Positions 1-5,778 of a stretch of 6,287 nt of DNA are shown piece by piece (position 1 is the first letter of the stretch; each line of letters opens with the position of its first letter). The notes under the pieces were generated by a model. That model searched no databases. It was not told the DNA's origin and saw nothing but the letters and a program-made list of their open reading frames with translations. A program made the translations under genes and the position numbers. Source of the stretch: Cryomorphaceae bacterium (GTDB lineage Bacteria > Bacteroidota > Bacteroidia > Flavobacteriales_D > Crocinitomicaceae); the NCBI GenBank assembly GCA_027485365.1, contig JAIXRD010000308.1:1-6287 (forward strand), read 5' to 3'.

Positions 1-766
1 GGATTTCGGGTCAAATCCTGGGGGTATGATTACCAATTTCAAAGACGATGGCGACCACGTCATTCTTAATGGTGCAAAAATGTGGATATCGAATGCGCCA
101 TTTGCTGCCATTGCAGTGGTTTGGGCAAAAGATGAAAGCGGAAGAATTCATGGGTTAATCGTGGAGCGAGGTATGGAAGGATTTTCCACGCCTGAAATGC
201 ATGGGAAATTGTCGCTTCGCGCTTCTTCTACGGGAGAATTAGTATTTGAAAATGTACGTGTACCTAAAAGCAATATTCTTCCTGGAAGGTCAGGACTGGG
301 AGCGCCACTAAGTTGTTTAGATTCAGCTCGATTTGGAATTGCTTGGGGAGCACTTGGCGCGGCAATGGATTGTTATGATCAAGCGGTTCGGTATTCCAAA
401 GAACGAATTCAATTTGGCAATCCAATTGGTGGATTTCAATTAATTCAGAAAAAATTGGCAGAAATGCTTACCGAAATAACCAAAGCACAATTGTTAACCT
501 ACCGATTAGGACAGTTAAGAAATGACGGTAAAGCTACCTCAGCACAGATTTCAATGGCCAAAAGAAACAATGTTGAAATCGCATTAAACATTGCCCGAGA
601 AGCACGTCAAATTCACGGGGGAATGGGAATTACAAGTGAATATTCTATGATGCGTCACATGGCGAATTTAGAATCTGTTGTAACCTACGAAGGCACGCAC
701 GACATTCACTTGTTAATCACAGGAATGGATATTACGGGAATTCCAGCGTTTACTAGAGAAATCTAG
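1..766 (+). CDS. gcdH: Glutaryl-CoA dehydrogenase (acyl-CoA dehydrogenase family), 5'-truncated
   Basis: FAD-dependent flavoenzyme of the acyl-CoA dehydrogenase family. Glutaryl-CoA dehydrogenase oxidises and decarboxylates glutaryl-CoA to crotonyl-CoA in lysine/tryptophan catabolism in the cytosol. The frame is open from base 2, with no stop before the window edge, and begins DFGSNPGGM, the tail of the family's TEP-x-x-GS-x-P-G motif. The ATG at 26 is therefore internal, and roughly the first third of the protein is missing. Visible family marks are KMWISNAP in the middle beta domain, then ARFGIAWGALGA, ERIQFGNPIGGFQLIQKKLAEM and IHGGMGI in the C-terminal helical domain. The catalytic glutamate lies in YEGTHDIH (codon 689-691). 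The C-terminal block around YEGTHDIH and ITGIPAF, together with KRNN and QLIQKKLAEMLTEI, resembles glutaryl-CoA dehydrogenases more than straight-chain acyl-CoA dehydrogenases. Substrate specificity remains an inference because the N-terminal part of the pocket is not in view. The stop is TAG at 764-766. Confidence 0.88.
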   Translation, partial: DFGSNPGGMITNFKDDGDHVILNGAKMWISNAPFAAIAVVWAKDESGRIHGLIVERGMEGFSTPEMHGKLSLRASSTGELVFENVRVPKSNILPGRSGLGAPLSCLDSARFGIAWGALGAAMDCYDQAVRYSKERIQFGNPIGGFQLIQKKLAEMLTEITKAQLLTYRLGQLRNDGKATSAQISMAKRNNVEIALNIAREARQIHGGMGITSEYSMMRHMANLESVVTYEGTHDIHLLITGMDITGIPAFTREI

Positions 767-768
767 TC

Positions 769-2583
769 CTATTCAGGAATTTGATCTCCGCGTAATCTCC
801 GAATGGATAATCGCGCCTCTTCAGAATAAATACTTCCCGGGTATTGGTCTATTATTTTTAAATACGATTCCATCGCGGCTGAATCGTCCTTAAAGTGAAT
901 TCTTTGGATATTGGCTAAATGAAATAAGGCATCGTCAGCAAGTAATTCTGTTGGATACGTACTTATTATTTGTTTAAAGTAACCGGACGCTTGTTCCCAT
1001 TGACCTTGTAACTCGTGCGCTTTACCCTTTAAATAAATCAAGTCATCGTTCAATACAGACTGAGGGAACTTAATCGCAATTGTATCCATCCATTGAAAAG
1101 CCTCCTTGTAGCGGTGTTGAAGCAATAACAACTCACTTTTAGCGAAGGTACTCATGGCTTCATAATTGCTATCCAACCCGTAGTTCTCTAAAATCAACAG
1201 AGAAAGCTGCATGGCATCATTACTTATGAATTTAGACGTAGCCTGCTTCAATACATCAAGCTGAGATTGAGCAAACTCAAATTCTCCATCAAAATAGAAA
1301 ATTCGGGCATTCTTGAATTTAGCTTCATTCCCGATGGCCTCAAACTTAAACGCCTCATCAATTTGCATGTATAATAAAGAGGCCTCCCAAATACTGTCTA
1401 AGGCAACACATACATCGGCCAATTTCATTTTATAGCGTGCACGTTGCATATCCGTTAGGCCGGGTGTATTCATACAACGTTCAAGAAAACCTCTTGCTTT
1501 ATCGGCTTTATTGGCATAAAAACCCAAAATCTCAGCATATTCAAGTCCGATTTCAGCCCCCGCCCGAAGAGAAAACTCTTTGTTTAGCACCACCTCTTCA
1601 TACGAATTAACAATGTCGTTAAGTTCCGCTTCTGTAAAGGCACGTTCTGTGGTTAATTCAGTAAAATACACATTGAGTAACATCCGTTGGGCCTCTGCCG
1701 AACGATATAAGTTCGCGCTAATCACCTCTTTAAACGCTTGCTTTGCCAATGCATATTGCAGGTTTTCAAGACAGGTATTGCCAAAATCGATCAAATAACC
1801 CCCATCACCGCGCATGCGTTTTTCTAACGAGGATACCTGTTGGTAGGCCGAGTTAAAATTCTTATTCTGTAAAAAGAACCATATTAACATCTCGGTATAC
1901 ACCGGATTTGAAGGGTCTTTTTGACTGGCGGAAAGAAAACTTCCTTTTACTTGTTTAATTTCCTCAGACTCCTTTGTAAAATCAAAAATTCCATCAATTT
2001 CCAATTGAATTTGTTCCTTAAGGTCTGGTTTTTTAGATAAGGCTAATAAGTATTGGTCGAGTGCTTTAATGGTCTCCCCTTCAGCCATGTAAATTTGACC
2101 ATACCACAATTCATATGGATAATATTTTAGTTTTTTTTTAGCTTGATCAATAACTTCTTTTGCCCACGCATATTCGTCAATGGATAGGAGATTAGATAAC
2201 ACATCTTGAGTCTCCTTTATGTCATAAAACTCATGCTTAAGTACTTCGTTTTTTACTTTCTTTGCTTTATCTAGCTCTTCGTTGTTTTTATAAAAAAAGT
2301 AAAATTGAATTTTAAGCGATAAATCCCCTGGATTCGCTGCCGTTTGTTTTTTAAATACTTTTTCTGCGCCTTTTTTATCTCCTGTATTTACTAAACAATC
2401 TAAATACCGACTGAAATAAACCTTCGATGGATCGTTCGTGTAAAGCTTCTCATAATACACCACCGCCTTTGAAAATTCACCATTAAGGTAATAGTGCTGT
2501 GCTAATTGAATATCCGTTTCGGATTGCGAATACGCAACTAAGGCAACAAAGCAACAAAGGAGACAACGGGTGAGCTTATACAC
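769..2583 (-). CDS. Secreted tetratricopeptide-repeat (TPR) protein, 604 aa, function unknown
   Basis: Probably an exported protein-interaction scaffold in the periplasm or on the envelope; no enzymatic motif is visible. The N-terminus has basic residues (K3, R6), a hydrophobic core at about 8-17 and a plausible signal-peptidase I site after AYS (residue 19). TPR-like helical repeats are clearest at about 22-88 (LAQHYYLNGEFSKAVVYYEK), 158-187, and 509-590 near the C-terminus (GKAHELQGQWEQASGYFKQI, then a second copy ending IIDQYPGS). The middle is helical and more degenerate. The C-terminal pair resembles the repeats of BamD/YbgF-type proteins, but the length is far greater and there is no lipobox. 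The start is GTG (2581-2583). It is the first possible start, because an in-frame TAG lies just two codons upstream, and it places the signal peptide correctly. There is no Shine-Dalgarno at usable distance, so translation probably depends on the upstream lipoprotein gene. A run of nine A on the coding strand (2131-2139) encodes K149-K151. Confidence 0.85.
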   Translation of the reverse strand: MYKLTRCLLCCFVALVAYSQSETDIQLAQHYYLNGEFSKAVVYYEKLYTNDPSKVYFSRYLDCLVNTGDKKGAEKVFKKQTAANPGDLSLKIQFYFFYKNNEELDKAKKVKNEVLKHEFYDIKETQDVLSNLLSIDEYAWAKEVIDQAKKKLKYYPYELWYGQIYMAEGETIKALDQYLLALSKKPDLKEQIQLEIDGIFDFTKESEEIKQVKGSFLSASQKDPSNPVYTEMLIWFFLQNKNFNSAYQQVSSLEKRMRGDGGYLIDFGNTCLENLQYALAKQAFKEVISANLYRSAEAQRMLLNVYFTELTTERAFTEAELNDIVNSYEEVVLNKEFSLRAGAEIGLEYAEILGFYANKADKARGFLERCMNTPGLTDMQRARYKMKLADVCVALDSIWEASLLYMQIDEAFKFEAIGNEAKFKNARIFYFDGEFEFAQSQLDVLKQATSKFISNDAMQLSLLILENYGLDSNYEAMSTFAKSELLLLQHRYKEAFQWMDTIAIKFPQSVLNDDLIYLKGKAHELQGQWEQASGYFKQIISTYPTELLADDALFHLANIQRIHFKDDSAAMESYLKIIDQYPGSIYSEEARLSIRRLRGDQIPE

Positions 2584-2589
2584 AGGCTA
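2581..2589 (-). other. Stop-codon-start junction TAG-CCT-GTG (lipoprotein to TPR gene)
   Basis: On the minus strand the TAG stop of the lipoprotein gene is followed by one codon (CCT) and then the GTG start of the TPR gene, all in the same frame. The nearest purine-rich stretch (AGGT) is about 15 bases before the GTG, too far to act as a normal ribosome-binding site. Termination-reinitiation coupling is the simplest reading. Stop-codon readthrough would give a fused lipoprotein-TPR chain. Confidence 0.6.
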
Positions 2590-3120
2590 TTTGTATTTAC
2601 CTGCTAACGAATCTAACTTCGGATGTAACAACCGATACGTATCCATTAGGGCATTGAGTTCTTTCTTTAATTCGTTTAAACGAGATTCAAGCAATGTTAA
2701 ATTCTTTTTCTCTGTAGCGATATATGCATCATATCGGTCCCTTTTTCCAAAACCATTAGAAATATCCGAATGCAACTGGGAAAGACGAGTATTCTCCTGA
2801 GCAAAAGCTTGTTTAAGCGCAACATATTGTTTGTTAATCGGTCCGATTTTTTTTCTTGCTACTTTGTAGGTGTCCATGTCTTTCGCATACGCTCGGTCGA
2901 CGGAATCCAAGACAACATGTTGTTGTAAAAACAACTGCAATTGAAACATCTTCTGACGCATAGTCGATAAGGTATCGGGAAAACTCGACTGGAAATCCTT
3001 CGACAAGGTTGTGACCTCTGATTTCAATTGCTCAACTGCTTTTAGCTGTTCCTTTTGTTTAAAATCTGAACAAGCAACAAGAAAAAACAAACCACTTAAT
3101 ATGACAATTAATCTTTTCAT
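2587..3120 (-). CDS. Small coiled-coil lipoprotein, 177 aa, function unknown
   Basis: Predicted lipid-anchored envelope protein that I cannot assign to a named family. The N-terminus MKRLIVILSGLFFLVAC has two basic residues, a hydrophobic core and a good lipobox (LVAC) with C17 as the lipidated cysteine, followed by SDFKQKEQ. Most of the mature part (about 22-45, 80-118 and 135-172) is charged and helical with leucine/alanine spacing, consistent with coiled coil; there is no further membrane segment. The sequence just after the cysteine is not a clear acidic surface-export signal of the kind described for Capnocytophaga/Flavobacterium lipoproteins, so the final location is uncertain. The ATG start (3118-3120) is fixed by the lipobox and by the in-frame TAA of serS two codons upstream. 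It lies between serS and the TPR gene with a 3-base gap on each side, so co-expression with both is expected. Partnership with the TPR protein is an inference from this arrangement. Confidence 0.82.
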   Translation of the reverse strand: MKRLIVILSGLFFLVACSDFKQKEQLKAVEQLKSEVTTLSKDFQSSFPDTLSTMRQKMFQLQLFLQQHVVLDSVDRAYAKDMDTYKVARKKIGPINKQYVALKQAFAQENTRLSQLHSDISNGFGKRDRYDAYIATEKKNLTLLESRLNELKKELNALMDTYRLLHPKLDSLAGKYK

Positions 3121-3126
3121 GGGTTA
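3118..3126 (-). other. Stop-codon-start junction TAA-CCC-ATG (serS to lipoprotein gene)
   Basis: On the minus strand the serS stop TAA is followed by CCC and then the ATG of the lipoprotein gene, in the same frame. The bases upstream are A/T-rich with no Shine-Dalgarno. This is the same geometry as the next junction in the operon, and it suggests that ribosomes finishing serS reinitiate on the lipoprotein gene. Confidence 0.6.
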
Positions 3127-4395
3127 AATATAATCAAATCCGGTGTAGGCCTGAAGTGCGTTTGGTACAGCCACTCGTCCATCAGCTTGCTGATGATTTT
3201 CTAACAAAGCCGCCATAACTCTTGGAAGTGCTAACGCAGATCCATTCAAGGTATGACAAAGTTTGGTTTTCTTGTCGTGATCTTTAAATCGCAATTTCAG
3301 GCGGTTTGCTTGAAAGGTATCAAAACGAGAAACGGAACTTACTTCTAACCATTTTTCTTGAGCCGCAGAATACACTTCAAAATCAAAGGTCATGGCTGAA
3401 GCAAAACCCATATCTCCACCACATAAGCGCAAAACGCGGTATGGTAGTTCAAGTTTATCCAATAAGCCCTTAACGTGTTCAACCATTTCCTCGAGTGCTC
3501 TTGATGTGTTGTCGGGGTGTTCAACGCGCACAATTTCTACTTTATCAAACTGATGTAAACGATTCAACCCACGGACATCTTTACCATAGGACCCCGCTTC
3601 TCTTCTAAAACAAGGGGTATAACCACATAACTTAAATGAAAACTCTGGGTGTTGAATTAATTCGTCCCGAAAAATATTGGTCAATGGAACTTCGGCTGTA
3701 GGAATTAAGTACAAATTATCTGTTGCATCATGATACATTTGTCCTTCTTTATCTGGTAATTGTCCGGTGCCAATTCCACTTGCTTCATTAACCATTAATG
3801 GGGCTTGATACTCCTCATATCCAGCGGCAGAGGCTTCATCCAAAAAGAAAGAAATCAAGGCCCGTTGTAATTTTGAGCCTTTTCCGCGATAAAACGGGAA
3901 CCCGGCTCCAGTAACTTTAACTCCCAACTCAAAATCAATGATTTGTTTTTCTTTGCAGAGATCCCAATGAGGCTTTGCTTGGAAATTGAATGATGGTACT
4001 GTTCCAGACTGAAAAACAACTTGATTATCATTCAAATCTTTTCCTTTTACTACATCTTGAAAGGGGGTATTTGGGATTTGATATAGCAATTGCTGAATTG
4101 CCGTTTCCAAGGCGTCAGACTCCACTTTAAGCGCAGATTCTTGTTGTTTGAGTACGGTGGTTTGTTGCTTTAATTCATTTCCTTCCCCAACTCTTCCTTC
4201 TTTGTAACATTGGCCAATTTCTTTGGCAATCCGATTTGCTTCTTCAAGTGTTCGGTCTAACTCTTGTTTAATACCGCGCCATTGGGTATCTAAAGAAAGT
4301 AATTCATTAATCGTTGGTTCAGCATTAATGTTTCGTTTGGATAAGGCAGCAATCACTTGCTCTTTATCGGTACGAATTCGGGATAATTCGAGCAT
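3124..4395 (-). CDS. serS: Seryl-tRNA synthetase
   Basis: Class II aminoacyl-tRNA synthetase that charges tRNA-Ser (and tRNA-Sec where present) with serine using ATP, in the cytosol; essential for translation. The length of 423 residues is normal for bacterial SerRS (E. coli about 430). The N-terminus MLELSRIRTDKEQVI is family-typical. Residues about 30-105 form the long antiparallel coiled-coil arm that contacts the tRNA variable arm. The catalytic domain shows TAEVPLTN (233-240), motif 2 with FRREAGSYGKDVRGLNRLHQF (start at F263) and motif 3 with HTLNGSALALPR (381-392) followed by ALLENHQ. The serine-site region reads EVSSVSRFDTFQANR (361-375), where many SerRS have Asn at the Arg position (S-N); this is a small deviation and not evidence of lost function. 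The ATG start at 4393-4395 matches the usual N-terminus; no Shine-Dalgarno is visible. A promoter candidate lies 24-31 bases upstream. Two envelope-protein genes follow with one-codon gaps. Confidence 0.98.
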   Translation of the reverse strand: MLELSRIRTDKEQVIAALSKRNINAEPTINELLSLDTQWRGIKQELDRTLEEANRIAKEIGQCYKEGRVGEGNELKQQTTVLKQQESALKVESDALETAIQQLLYQIPNTPFQDVVKGKDLNDNQVVFQSGTVPSFNFQAKPHWDLCKEKQIIDFELGVKVTGAGFPFYRGKGSKLQRALISFFLDEASAAGYEEYQAPLMVNEASGIGTGQLPDKEGQMYHDATDNLYLIPTAEVPLTNIFRDELIQHPEFSFKLCGYTPCFRREAGSYGKDVRGLNRLHQFDKVEIVRVEHPDNTSRALEEMVEHVKGLLDKLELPYRVLRLCGGDMGFASAMTFDFEVYSAAQEKWLEVSSVSRFDTFQANRLKLRFKDHDKKTKLCHTLNGSALALPRVMAALLENHQQADGRVAVPNALQAYTGFDYI

Positions 4396-4418
4396 ACGCG
4401 TTTAAAGGATTTGAATTA

Positions 4419-4426
4419 CAAAAATA
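4419..4426 (-). promoter_or_regulatory. Bacteroidota-type -7 promoter element (TATTTTTG) for serS
   Basis: On the minus strand TATTTTTG fits the Bacteroidota consensus TAnnTTTG exactly. It ends 23 bases before the serS ATG, in the 46-base gap after the M48 gene, which would give a leader of roughly 15-20 bases. No clear TTG-type -33 element is present; a weak TTCC lies at about the right distance. If active, serS and its two followers have their own promoter and need not depend on the M48 transcript. Confidence 0.55.
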
Positions 4427-4441
4427 ACATGGAACATCGGT

Positions 4442-5227
4442 TTACGGAAGGGTTTGTATCATTTTTTGATACCGCTCCGCTTGATTAAGTGCTCCAATGC
4501 AACCGTATGTCTGTTTATGAGCCCTATAGGCTTCAACCCGATTTCCTGGATCGGGATGTGTGCTTAAAATTTGTGGCGGACTTGCTCCACCCTCTTTTGA
4601 TATTTTCTCAAAGAACATGGCTCCTGCATCCGAATTATAATGTGTTGGACACAAGTATCTCACAGAACATTCATCCGCTTCTTTTTCATGCGTTCTTGAA
4701 AAGGAAAGGCCTATTAACGAACTCGTGACTTGTCGGACCAATTCCCTATCTCCTGCAATTAGTCCAATCAACGTTTGTACCCCATACATTTTTGTGAGTT
4801 GGCGTGTACTGTGCCGAAGGTCTGCATGCCCCATCTCGTGCCCAAGAACCCCAGCGAGCTGATCTTCTGCTTCTAAATACTTTAGAATTCCTGTATAAAT
4901 ATAGATATAGCCTCCTGGCGCACAAAAAGCATTTAAGGTGGAGTCGTCCTTAATAATTCGAATTCTCCATGGAAATTCTGTTTTGTAATGTACTTCACCA
5001 CTATTTAATAAGGAATCCCTAATGCTATACAAATACCCATAAATTTTTGAATATGCGGTTGAATCAAGTAACTCCATACCGCTACTGTCACTTTCGATTT
5101 CCGCTCGAACTTGTTCGCCCAAGGAAATATCATCTTTTAAGGTAAATAAATTAACTGCATTTTCAGCGGAACCGCACCCCATCAATAGCGCGAGGCTCAA
5201 TCCCATACTAATTAACCCTATTCTCAT
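4442..5227 (-). CDS. M48-family zinc metalloprotease lipoprotein (LoiP/BepA-like protease domain)
   Basis: Predicted lipid-anchored, periplasm-facing zinc endopeptidase of family M48. Relatives LoiP and BepA in E. coli act in outer-membrane protein quality control; this role is inferred here. The signal sequence MRIGLISMGLSLALLMGC ends in a lipobox with C18. The zinc-binding motif is HEMGH (H130, E131 catalytic, H134) within VLGHEMGHADLRHSTRQ. The downstream SRTHEKEAD supplies the third ligand, most likely E181 of the E-x-x-x-D signature. STHPDPGNRVEAY (222-234) is the conserved C-terminal His-Pro block, and NAFCAPGGYIYIYTG (99-113) is the strand before the active helix. At 261 residues it is close in size to LoiP (about 250) and lacks the C-terminal TPR domain of BepA. 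The ATG start (5225-5227) is well supported: an in-frame TAA lies four codons upstream, and the next Met (M8) would leave no basic n-region. The stop is TAA at 4442-4444, 46 bases before serS. Confidence 0.94.
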   Translation of the reverse strand: MRIGLISMGLSLALLMGCGSAENAVNLFTLKDDISLGEQVRAEIESDSSGMELLDSTAYSKIYGYLYSIRDSLLNSGEVHYKTEFPWRIRIIKDDSTLNAFCAPGGYIYIYTGILKYLEAEDQLAGVLGHEMGHADLRHSTRQLTKMYGVQTLIGLIAGDRELVRQVTSSLIGLSFSRTHEKEADECSVRYLCPTHYNSDAGAMFFEKISKEGGASPPQILSTHPDPGNRVEAYRAHKQTYGCIGALNQAERYQKMIQTLP

Positions 5228-5231
5228 AATA

Positions 5232-5239
5232 CAAATTTA
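5232..5239 (-). promoter_or_regulatory. Bacteroidota-type -7 promoter element (TAAATTTG) for the M48 gene
   Basis: On the minus strand TAAATTTG matches TAnnTTTG exactly and ends only 4 bases before the ATG of the M48 gene. A TTTA lies 17 bases upstream of it, an imperfect -33 candidate. The spacing implies a transcription start at or within a few bases of the start codon, so the message would be leaderless or nearly so. Confidence 0.5.
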
Positions 5240-5315
5240 CTTCTTTCAGCCATTGATAAACGCTCGATTGTTGATTATTACTTAAAACCAGGTGATTTCA
5301 TATAGTCGCATTGGC

Positions 5316-5323
5316 TAATTTTG
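5316..5323 (+). promoter_or_regulatory. Bacteroidota-type -7 promoter element (TAATTTTG) for dut
   Basis: TAATTTTG matches TAnnTTTG exactly and ends 15 bases before the dut ATG at 5339, implying a leader of under about 12 bases. A weak -33 candidate, TTT of ATTTCAT (5296-5298), sits 17 bases upstream. It faces away from the M48 promoter candidate in the same 111-base gap and would drive dut and the following nucleotidyltransferase gene. Confidence 0.55.
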
Positions 5324-5338
5324 ACTTATAATAACCGT

Positions 5339-5773
5339 ATGAACGTAAAAATAATTAATAAAGGAACCAGTCCTTTACCGAGCTATGAAACCGTAGGCGC
5401 GGCCGGAATGGACGTTAGGGCAAACCTTTCGGCATCCGTTTGTGTGTCGCCAGGAGAACGAATGCTTGTCCCAACAGGGCTGTATTTGGAAATCCCGGCA
5501 GGGCTTGAATGTCAGGTTAGACCGCGAAGTGGTCTAGCATTAAAGAAGGGAATTACGGTATTAAACACCCCCGGAACTATAGACTCTGATTACAGAGGGG
5601 AGGTCGGTGTGATTCTAATAAACCTTTCAAACGAAAATTTTACCATTGAGCCGAATGATCGAATTGCCCAACTCGTATTTTGCCCGGTTATCCAAGTAAC
5701 ATTAATAGAAACAGACGCTCTCGAATCATCGGAACGAGGAACCGGTGGATTTGGAAGCACAGGAAAAAAATAA
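5339..5773 (+). CDS. dut: dUTP diphosphatase (trimeric dUTPase)
   Basis: Hydrolyses dUTP to dUMP and pyrophosphate, keeping uracil out of DNA and supplying dUMP for thymidylate synthesis; a cytosolic homotrimer. All five family motifs are present in order: I AGMDVRA (22-28), II RPRSGLALKKG (61-71), III GTIDSDYRGEVG (79-90) with catalytic D82 and base-stacking Y85, IV NDRIAQLVF (106-114), and V RGTGGFGSTG (133-142), the flexible C-terminal arm that closes over the active site. The length of 144 residues is standard. I chose the ATG at 5339 (MNVKIINKG). The frame is open back to a TTG at 5321, but those six extra codons would overlap the promoter element and add residues absent from typical dUTPases. 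The gene ends GGA-AAA-AAA-TAA, and the next gene starts 5 bases later, which implies an operon. Confidence 0.97.
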   Translation: MNVKIINKGTSPLPSYETVGAAGMDVRANLSASVCVSPGERMLVPTGLYLEIPAGLECQVRPRSGLALKKGITVLNTPGTIDSDYRGEVGVILINLSNENFTIEPNDRIAQLVFCPVIQVTLIETDALESSERGTGGFGSTGKK

Positions 5774-5778
5774 GATAT

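Noticed and set aside
26..766. ATG at 26 as the true start of the dehydrogenase gene
   Set aside because: The frame is open upstream and encodes DFGSNPGG, part of a conserved family motif, so the ATG is internal and the gene is cut by the window edge.
1580..1798. 72-codon plus-strand open frame opposite the TPR gene
   Set aside because: It lies wholly inside a well-supported minus-strand gene, has low-complexity serine-rich composition and shows no recognisable motif.
2570..2800. 76-codon plus-strand open frame across the lipoprotein/TPR junction
   Set aside because: It is antisense to two supported genes and has no motif. It is open there probably because of the opposite strand's codon usage.
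4223..4405. 60-codon plus-strand open frame opposite the serS N-terminus
   Set aside because: It is the complement of the coiled-coil arm of serS, with no family resemblance.
4489..4728. 79-codon plus-strand open frame opposite the M48 gene
   Set aside because: It is antisense to the conserved C-terminal part of the M48 gene and has no motif or promoter.
5321..5338. TTG at 5321 as the dut start
   Set aside because: It overlaps the -7 promoter element and adds six residues not typical of dUTPases. The ATG at 5339 gives a standard 144-residue protein.
5228..5338. Possible replication-origin or small-RNA content in the divergent gap
   Set aside because: There is no DnaA-box cluster, hairpin with U-tract or tRNA-like fold visible; the gap is explained by two promoters.
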